Below, one piece after another: positions 6,978 to 12,707 of a stretch of 12,707 nucleotides of DNA. The stretch is from assembly GCA_023412455.1 (NCBI GenBank), contig JAEYNQ010000107.1, positions 1 through 12,707 on the forward strand, read 5' to 3'. Both the position numbers and the translations under genes were made by a program. This DNA comes from Bacillota bacterium (GTDB lineage Bacteria > Bacillota > Clostridia > Lachnospirales > Cellulosilyticaceae). The notes beneath the pieces were generated by a model. The model saw only the letters and a program-made list of their open reading frames with translations. It was not told the DNA's origin and ran no database searches. Position 1 is the stretch's first letter, and each line of letters starts with the position of its first letter.

Positions 6978-7649
6978 ATGTTTAAACTGGAGAATATTAC
7001 ATTGCTTTATGATGCAGATAAACTAGAGAAGACCTATGCCCTCAATCAAATTAATTTAGAAATTAAAGAGGGTAGGACCTATAGCATATTAGGCCCGTCA
7101 GGAAGTGGAAAGAGCTCCTTGCTTTATGTGATTAGTGGGATTAAAGAGGCTACTGGTGGTAAACTCTACTACAAGGGGCAAGATATGGCATTATTAGAGG
7201 AGAGCGAACGTTCAGAGCTAAGGCTTAAGGAATTTGGCTTTGTTTTTCAACGCTATTTTTTAATACCTTACATGGATATTTTAAAAAATGTATTAGTCCC
7301 TATTAATTCCAATAAAAAAGAAGATATAGATAGGGCCATAGGCCTTTTAGAGGCCTTTGGACTAGCCAATTATAGACATAAAAAACCCAATGAACTAAGT
7401 GGAGGCCAGTGTCAGCGAGTAGCTATTGCTAGGGCACTTATTAATACCCCAAAAGTCATCTTTGCAGATGAGATTACAGCCTCATTGGATCAAAAAAATG
7501 CACAGAATGTGATTGAAACCCTCTATAACCTTAAAAATAATGCCACTATTTTATTCGTGACACATGATGTGGCTATGACCAGGCAAACAGATGAAATCAT
7601 TTATATTAGAGATGGTAAGCTGGGGAGGGATTTAGATGAATCCTCTTAG
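6978..7649 (+). CDS. ABC transporter ATP-binding protein, LolD/MacB type (block 2)
   Basis: This 223-aa nucleotide-binding subunit follows the first permease by 15 bp with GAGAGGG as ribosome binding site. Walker A is GPSGSGKSS (39-47), the Q-loop is Gln91, the signature is LSGGQCQR (140-147), Walker B is VIFADE (160-165, catalytic Glu165) and the H-loop is His196. All key residues are present, so it should hydrolyse ATP. The segment after Walker B reads DEITASLD where relatives have DEPTGNLD, an unusual D-loop. It should drive a mechanotransmission-type transporter built with the two flanking permeases. Confidence 0.93.
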   Translation: MFKLENITLLYDADKLEKTYALNQINLEIKEGRTYSILGPSGSGKSSLLYVISGIKEATGGKLYYKGQDMALLEESERSELRLKEFGFVFQRYFLIPYMDILKNVLVPINSNKKEDIDRAIGLLEAFGLANYRHKKPNELSGGQCQRVAIARALINTPKVIFADEITASLDQKNAQNVIETLYNLKNNATILFVTHDVAMTRQTDEIIYIRDGKLGRDLDESS

Positions 7650-8730
7650 TAATGTCTACTATATTTATAAAAATAAGTGGCAACCCTTACCTATTATCAT
7701 TGTACTAGCAGCTCAAATAGGCATTATTATTTTTATTATTTCTATAGGCATAGCCCTTCTTGATGGCATAAAATTTTGTAGTCATTTAGAATTTGAAAAT
7801 ATTGTATATGTGGACAAGAATAGTAAGAGCCCCGAGAAGGAACAACAACTCATTTACGAAGAAATAGTGGGCTATAAGAATACCCAAGGTGTACTAGAAG
7901 GACACGTAGCTTATATCAATACAAGACTTATCTTTTTTAATATAGAATCAAGCGTTTTGTTAGGGTTAAAGCCACCAGCTATGGAAGAAACAATGAACCG
8001 ATTAGGCGTTCGCCTAATAGAAGGAAGATTACCTAAAAATCAAGGAGAAATTATTTTAACACAGCAAGGAATGAAGGCAGCAAAAGTCCAAATAGGAGAC
8101 CGGCTGGAAGAAGGGGATTTGCTAGAGCTAGAAAGAAACTATACAGTGGTAGGTGTGGTAGAGGCACCCATGAGTATTGCAATAAGTGGACAAGACCTAC
8201 CCTCTAATGCCTGGCTTGTATTTACAGATAAAGAAAAGATAGAAGAGACGGCTACCTATTTTAAAAAGTATGTCACTGGATTAAAGTGTATATCAGGCTA
8301 TCTAGATTATAAGTTGTTTTATAAGGCGATTAGGCGAGTCTTAATGTTTTTAGGGACTTTACTTATTGGCGCTTTTAGCCTAGGTATTTGGGTAACCATT
8401 CATCACCTGGTGTATACCCATTTGACCACAAGGGATAATGAATTGGATCTTCTAAAGGCGCTAGGGTATAGTATACGCTCTATCCGAAAGAGAGTTCTTG
8501 GGTTTTTTTCCATTAGTCTCATCCTAGGTACTCTTTTAGGACTGGGGATAGGAGAGCTATTAATTGTACTATTTGCTTATCTCTATTGCTATGAACAAGG
8601 GATGATCTATGCCCTTTGGCATATAAACTTTTTAGTCATTCCTCTTATCATTACTCTCATTTTATATCTTATTATTGTTATCAGTGTAAACAACTATATT
8701 AAAGGCATACAGACTATAAAAACCAACTAA
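7636..8730 (+). CDS. FtsX-type ABC transporter permease with MacB-like domain
   Basis: This 364-aa permease begins 14 bp inside the ATPase gene, with GGGGAGGG six bases before its ATG, so it is translationally coupled. TM1 is about 19-42, then an extracytoplasmic domain. The stretch 123-177 (LGVRLIEGRLPKNQGEI, then GDRLEEGD and YTVVGVVEAP) is typical of the MacB periplasmic core domain. Helices follow at about 234-256, 288-316 and 329-350. The FtsX signature is DNELDLLKALGYSIRSI at 267-283. It differs in sequence from the 353-aa permease, so the complex is predicted to be heterodimeric in its membrane part, as in LolCDE. The gene's last codons form the left arm of the second 38-bp hairpin. 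Confidence 0.87.
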   Translation: MNPLSNVYYIYKNKWQPLPIIIVLAAQIGIIIFIISIGIALLDGIKFCSHLEFENIVYVDKNSKSPEKEQQLIYEEIVGYKNTQGVLEGHVAYINTRLIFFNIESSVLLGLKPPAMEETMNRLGVRLIEGRLPKNQGEIILTQQGMKAAKVQIGDRLEEGDLLELERNYTVVGVVEAPMSIAISGQDLPSNAWLVFTDKEKIEETATYFKKYVTGLKCISGYLDYKLFYKAIRRVLMFLGTLLIGAFSLGIWVTIHHLVYTHLTTRDNELDLLKALGYSIRSIRKRVLGFFSISLILGTLLGLGIGELLIVLFAYLYCYEQGMIYALWHINFLVIPLIITLILYLIIVISVNNYIKGIQTIKTN

Positions 8731-8765
8731 GGTCATAATAAAAAATGACTTTAGTTGGTTTTTTT
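8722..8765 (+). terminator. Hairpin terminator, second copy of the 38-bp repeated inverted repeat
   Basis: Arm 8722-8736 (ACCAACTAAGGTCAT) pairs with 8745-8759 (ATGACTTTAGTTGGT) at 14 of 15 positions plus one G-U, around an 8-nt loop, followed by seven T residues ending at 8765. It overlaps the stop codon of the 364-aa permease gene. ACCAACT and AGTTGGT are 31 bp apart centre to centre, exactly as in the copy at 5811-5848, while the loops differ. Confidence 0.82.
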
Positions 8766-8782
8766 ATGACTTAGGTCCAGTA

Positions 8783-8788
8783 TATACT
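8783..8788 (+). promoter_or_regulatory. Candidate -10 element for transporter block 3
   Basis: TATACT begins 17 nt after the end of the T-run, the same interval as at 5871-5876, and lies 23 nt before the ATG of the 837-aa permease. The -35 position again lacks consensus and is covered by the hairpin's right arm and T-run. Confidence 0.4.
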
Positions 8789-8811
8789 TTGGAGGGTAGG
8801 AGGAAGAAGTT

Positions 8812-11325
8812 ATGCAAATTATTTTAAAATACATTTTGAAATCTGCTATGGAAAAGAAGTTTAGAACTTTTTTGATTATAGTGGCAGTCATGCTATCAGG
8901 AGCCGTTTATTTTGCTTCAGCTTCTATTACAGATTCTTTGGTGGCTGTTTATACCAAAAAGGCAAAGCTTAATGTAGGGAACGCAGAGATAGTTATTCTC
9001 CCCAATGTGAATTCTCCAAGTCAGTTTATAGGTCTATCTGCTTCTAGCAAAGCAAAACAGCCTTTTGACTACACCGTTCCTCTTTTGAGGGGAAGTGGCC
9101 TCTATGCTATCGGACAATCTCGCTATGACCAAATGAGCTTAATGGGAATAGAATTAGAAGACTATAAAGCCATGAATGAGCTTGTTTTTAAAAGGGTGGA
9201 ACAAGATAAAACACTTACAGGAAGCTATGCTATTATTAGTGACAAAACAGCACAAAGCTATAAATTAGATATAGGGGATGAATTAGAGCTTCGCATCAAT
9301 GATAAAAAGAGACGGCTTATTATTTATGGTATTAGTGAGGCAGTAGGGGTTTTTGCCAATGAAGGAGAAACGCCTCTCGTTATGATCTCTTTTAACACCC
9401 TATCTGGTTATATGGAAACACAAAATAAGCCTAATGCGATTTATATAAAAGGAGAGCTAGGTACAACACCCCAGCAAATCATTACGGAGTTACAAGGCCT
9501 GTACCCAAAGTATACAGTCCGAGAAGCCATATCAGAGGCAGATTTAGGTGACTATGTCTTTTGGATTGAGCTCCCCCTTATGATGATGACCATCATGGTA
9601 ACCTTTATGAGTATTTTTATCATTTATACCTCTTTTAAAGTAATCATGATAGAAAAGCTCCCTATAGTAGGGACCTTTAGAAGTGTAGGGGCTAGTAAAA
9701 AAATGATGAATAGAGTGCTCCTCTTAGAAAGTACTTTTTATGGCGTAATAGGAGGGATAGGCTCTAATCTATTAGGGGTTATAGTCTTGGCAGTGATGAT
9801 AAGGTTTATGGCCAATACAGAAGGCTTAAAGCCAGAAATGGTCATCAAGCCCACCCATCTCCTCATAAGCTTTTTCCTAGGGGTAACCATATGTTTAATC
9901 AGTAGCTTTATTCCCATTAGAAGTACGGCTAAGATCCCTATAAAAGAAGTTGTATTAGGGAATCATACCTCCTATAAAAAGAAAAAAAGATACAAATACA
10001 TACTTGGGGTTTTTCTTATTTTAATAAGTATTATAATTCCGAAACTGGAGCTCGTTCAAATGGGACTCCTTTTATCTATTATAAGCATGATAGCTGCTAT
10101 TGTAGGGGTAATTAATATACTTCCTCTTAGCATTCACTATTCATTACCCTTTATAAAAGTTGTTTTTACCAAGCTATTTGGAAATGTGGGTTCTTTAGCT
10201 GCTAGAAATGTAAAGGGAAATAAGAGTATGACCAATAGCATGGCGCTTATTGCTATTGGGGTAGGGATTATTTTGATGCTAAATAATGTATCCCAAAACC
10301 TAAGAGAGGGACTTTTGGAGATTTACGAAACGAGTCTCGTTTTTAATATAGGGCTTCAGACGCACAATATGGATAAGTATAAAATCAGATCTATTAGGGG
10401 CATAGAAGGGGTAGAAAGCGTATATGGGTACTATATTACAGGGGATTATGAGGGGGAAGACATACCTGTTAAGGAGTTCGGTGGTAAAAGTATTCATGGG
10501 ATGCATAGTGTATCCGGCCCAGAGTTTGATGGTTATCTTAAGCTTACTTATAAAAATGAAGAGGAGAAGCAAAGACTTTTAACACAGCTTAATAAAGAGC
10601 GGTGTATAGTAGTCACTAACCTTTTAAAAAAGCGCTATAACCTCAAAGAGGGAGATGTCCTTACACTCACTATGCCAGAAGGAGACAGAGAGTATACGCT
10701 TATAGGCTTTGTAGATACCCCTATTTATTCCGGTGGTTATGCTATGATGGGTGAAAAATATATGGGTCAGGATTTGGGCCTTAGTCAGTATAATGGAATC
10801 TATGTGAATACCAATAAGGAGGAAGGGGAAGTATTAGAAGTCATCAAAGAAAAATATAAGAAGGAGCAATTACAAGGCGATACCAACGCAGAGTTTGCAC
10901 AGAGTGAGCAAGAATCAAATGATGTTATTATGACCATGCTCAAAGGGTTTTGTGTACTGGCCATTGTTATTGGGATTATAGGGATTGTGAACAACCTTCT
11001 TATTAGCTTTATTGAAAGGAAAAAAGGTTTTGCTATATTACGTTCTGTAGGAATGAGCCAAAAACAAATCACCCATATGATTTTTATAGAAGCTATTTAT
11101 TTGGGCCTATTAGGAGCTATAAGTGGTATAGCAATAGGTTGGCTTCTCATGGGGAATATGGAGTATGTATTAGTCAATATGGATATGCCCTTTGGAATGA
11201 AATTTATAGCAGATGGTATGGGCCTATATATAGGAGCTACTTTAATGCTCACCATTATAGCTTCTACGGTACCAGCACAGAAAACATCAAAGCTTAACAT
11301 TATAGAAGCCATTAAATACGAGTAG
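8812..11325 (+). CDS. Large ABC transporter permease with two FtsX domains (ten TM)
   Basis: This 837-aa protein starts at an ATG eight bases after AGGAGG. TM1 is at 18-38, followed by a large extracytoplasmic domain (about 40-250). The first FtsX domain (helices near 255-275, 308-330, 347-368) carries EKLPIVGTFRSVGASKKMM. Two central helices (about 394-412, 417-438) follow, then TM7 (472-492), a second extracytoplasmic domain (about 495-705), and a second FtsX domain (708-732, 756-778, 803-821) with ERKKGFAILRSVGMSQKQI. It is thus an internal duplication of the four-TM unit joined by two extra helices, the known layout of ~800-aa Gram-positive FtsX/MacB permeases for peptides, lipids or lipoproteins. 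It ends 8 bp before its ATPase gene. One chain could supply both halves of the membrane channel. Confidence 0.92.
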   Translation: MQIILKYILKSAMEKKFRTFLIIVAVMLSGAVYFASASITDSLVAVYTKKAKLNVGNAEIVILPNVNSPSQFIGLSASSKAKQPFDYTVPLLRGSGLYAIGQSRYDQMSLMGIELEDYKAMNELVFKRVEQDKTLTGSYAIISDKTAQSYKLDIGDELELRINDKKRRLIIYGISEAVGVFANEGETPLVMISFNTLSGYMETQNKPNAIYIKGELGTTPQQIITELQGLYPKYTVREAISEADLGDYVFWIELPLMMMTIMVTFMSIFIIYTSFKVIMIEKLPIVGTFRSVGASKKMMNRVLLLESTFYGVIGGIGSNLLGVIVLAVMIRFMANTEGLKPEMVIKPTHLLISFFLGVTICLISSFIPIRSTAKIPIKEVVLGNHTSYKKKKRYKYILGVFLILISIIIPKLELVQMGLLLSIISMIAAIVGVINILPLSIHYSLPFIKVVFTKLFGNVGSLAARNVKGNKSMTNSMALIAIGVGIILMLNNVSQNLREGLLEIYETSLVFNIGLQTHNMDKYKIRSIRGIEGVESVYGYYITGDYEGEDIPVKEFGGKSIHGMHSVSGPEFDGYLKLTYKNEEEKQRLLTQLNKERCIVVTNLLKKRYNLKEGDVLTLTMPEGDREYTLIGFVDTPIYSGGYAMMGEKYMGQDLGLSQYNGIYVNTNKEEGEVLEVIKEKYKKEQLQGDTNAEFAQSEQESNDVIMTMLKGFCVLAIVIGIIGIVNNLLISFIERKKGFAILRSVGMSQKQITHMIFIEAIYLGLLGAISGIAIGWLLMGNMEYVLVNMDMPFGMKFIADGMGLYIGATLMLTIIASTVPAQKTSKLNIIEAIKYE

Positions 11326-11333
11326 GGGGAAAC

Positions 11334-12005
11334 ATGGATACTGTTATTGAAACCATTGGTTTAGGAAAGAGCTATAACCTAGGAGATGAAAAAGTAGAAA
11401 TTTTAAAGGATATTCATTTAGAAATACATAGAGGTAATTTTTATTCCATTATGGGACCCTCTGGTTCAGGAAAAAGCACCCTCCTTTATTTGCTAGGAGG
11501 GTTAGACCAACCTACTGAGGGAGAGATCAAGATTAATGGCAAAGTATTAAAAGCTATGAAGGACCAGGAAGAGAGTCAGATGAGGAGAAGGGATATAGGG
11601 TTTATCTTTCAGTTTTATAATCTCATTCCTAATCTAAATGTAGAAGAAAACATTATGCTTCCTATTCTTTTAGATGGGAAAAAGGCCAGTCATTATAAAG
11701 AGGATTTGGATGAAATTCTAGAGATTGTAGGATTATCCGAAAGGAAAAGGCATACCCCACGCGAACTCTCAGGAGGTCAGCAGCAGAGGGTAGCTATTGC
11801 AAGGGCCCTCATTAATAAACCGGATATTATTTTTGCAGATGAACCTATAGGGAACTTAGATAGTAAAACAGGTACAGAAATTATGAAGCTCCTTCAGCAA
11901 ATTAATAAAGAGCAAGGAAAGACTATTGTACAGGTGACACATTCTAGAGAGGCAGCAGAATATGGGACCCATTTGATTCAGGTAAGAGATGGACGTGTTT
12001 GCTAA
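11334..12005 (+). CDS. ABC transporter ATP-binding protein, LolD/MacB type (block 3)
   Basis: This 223-aa ATPase lies 8 bp after the large permease with a TAGGGGGA ribosome binding site. Walker A is GPSGSGKST (41-49), the Q-loop is Gln93, the signature is LSGGQQQR (145-152), Walker B is IIFADE (165-170, Glu170) and the H-loop is His203. After Walker B it reads DEPIGNLD, with Ile for the usual Thr. It is the same length as the block 2 ATPase and clearly a paralogue, closer to the standard LolD/MacB/YknY consensus. It should power the 837-aa permease, with the lipoprotein encoded 36 bp downstream as the third component. Confidence 0.95.
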   Translation: MDTVIETIGLGKSYNLGDEKVEILKDIHLEIHRGNFYSIMGPSGSGKSTLLYLLGGLDQPTEGEIKINGKVLKAMKDQEESQMRRRDIGFIFQFYNLIPNLNVEENIMLPILLDGKKASHYKEDLDEILEIVGLSERKRHTPRELSGGQQQRVAIARALINKPDIIFADEPIGNLDSKTGTEIMKLLQQINKEQGKTIVQVTHSREAAEYGTHLIQVRDGRVC

Positions 12006-12041
12006 AAGCATTAAAGGAATAAGTAAAAGGGAGAAAGAATA

Positions 12042-12707
12042 ATGCATAAAAGATATGGATGGCTATTAATAGGTATATGTATGCTGCTAGGAGGCTGTAA
12101 CGGAGCGAACAAAGAGGCCTCAGCACCTATAGAAGTGGTAACAGCACCAAAGGGCGTAGCAGCTTATGGAAAAGTCATGGCAGATACAATAAGAGAGGTA
12201 TATATTGATTTCCCAGCCATTACAGAAGAGATTAAGGTAAAAGAAGGGGAATATGTAAAAAAGGGAGCCCCTCTAATTGTACTAGATGATACAGCCTACA
12301 AAAATCAGATTATAAAAAAGGAACAAGAGATTAAACGCTTACAAGTTCAGCAGGCGAATATACAAAAGCAAGTTGAACCCAGTGGGATAGAGCTCCTACA
12401 AATTAAAAACGAGTTAAGCCTTAAGCAAGCTAAAATGCAAGCAGGGACAGACCCTGATGTAGTGGCTTTACAAGAACAAATAAAGCTGATGACTGAGGAG
12501 ATTCAGGAGGCCAAAAAGCTCTATGAAGCCAATAAACAACTAAACAGCCTAGAGAGTCTATCAGACACAGAGCTTAAAGTCTCCGAACTCAAACTTAAGG
12601 AGCTTGAAAAGGCAAAAAAAGAAGCAGAAGTACGCTTAAATAGCTTAAAGTCAGATAAAGAGTTAGAAATAAGTAACTTAAATACAGCCCTTCAGGCGAA
12701 ACAAACA
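12042..12707 (+). CDS. HlyD/MacA-type membrane fusion lipoprotein, 3' end outside window
   Basis: The first 222 residues are present and the frame is still open at the window edge. The ATG follows AAGGGAG. The N-terminus is a lipoprotein signal with lipobox LLGGC and lipidated Cys19. Residues 40-90 resemble the first half of a biotinyl-lipoyl domain (YIDFPAITEEIKVKEGEYV, then KKGAPLIVLDD), the standard start of HlyD/RND-type adaptors. From about 88 onward the sequence is Lys/Glu/Gln-rich heptad-like coiled coil with a break near GTDPD (135-139), as in the adaptor hairpin. In a Gram-positive it would sit on the outer membrane leaflet and assist the block 3 ABC transporter, like YknX with YknYZ. 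There is no terminator before it, so it is co-transcribed with the ATPase. Confidence 0.88.
   Translation, partial: MHKRYGWLLIGICMLLGGCNGANKEASAPIEVVTAPKGVAAYGKVMADTIREVYIDFPAITEEIKVKEGEYVKKGAPLIVLDDTAYKNQIIKKEQEIKRLQVQQANIQKQVEPSGIELLQIKNELSLKQAKMQAGTDPDVVALQEQIKLMTEEIQEAKKLYEANKQLNSLESLSDTELKVSELKLKELEKAKKEAEVRLNSLKSDKELEISNLNTALQAKQT

Noticed and set aside
10300..11312. Minus-strand open frames opposite the large permease
   Set aside because: Hydrophobic antisense translations are expected opposite membrane-protein genes; no start signals were seen.
11856..12126. Minus-strand open frames across the second ATPase end and the fusion lipoprotein start
   Set aside because: They overlap genes with full motif support on the plus strand.

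Overview
The window is AT-rich, compactly coded DNA with strong AGGAGG-type ribosome binding sites, short operon gaps and rho-independent terminators. This fits a low-GC Firmicute, probably an anaerobic clostridium. That placement is an inference from composition and gene style; no rRNA or marker gene is present.

Left third (1-3463), both genes on the minus strand. The first (107-1588) encodes an exported or membrane-anchored protein with repeats of the DUF5050/TolB-like beta-propeller type. It has a good promoter that runs into a 41-bp near-perfect AT palindrome. The second (1892-3421) encodes a methyl-accepting chemotaxis protein with six predicted N-terminal membrane helices and no obvious extracellular sensor or HAMP domain. 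A strong hairpin terminator separates them. For both genes the supported start lies inside the longest open frame.

Intergenic region 3422-3965. This divergent stretch holds an AT-rich inverted repeat, two sequences close to the Spo0A box, a short plus-strand reading frame resembling the last ~45 residues of a chemotaxis receptor (probable relic), and a candidate extended -10 promoter for the genes to the right.

Right two thirds (3966-12707), all on the plus strand, form a regulator-plus-efflux locus in three transcription blocks. Block 1 is a NarL-family two-component system: a six-TM sensor kinase with a LuxR-type response regulator overlapping it by 4 bp. Block 2 is an FtsX-type ABC transporter with one ATPase between two different four-TM permeases (353 and 364 aa), a LolCDE-like layout. 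Block 3 is an 837-aa ten-TM permease with two FtsX domains, its ATPase, and a lipoprotein of the HlyD/membrane-fusion type that runs off the window. Blocks 2 and 3 are each preceded by the same 38-bp hairpin, which overlaps the end of the previous gene and is followed by a T-run, exactly 17 nt, then TATACT and the gene start. These look like paired terminator/promoter modules, and the shared inverted repeat may be a regulator site.

The likely logic (inference) is that the kinase senses an envelope stress or membrane-active compound, and the regulator activates two MacB/LolCDE-like machines that extrude or extract it. The substrate cannot be read from the sequence.
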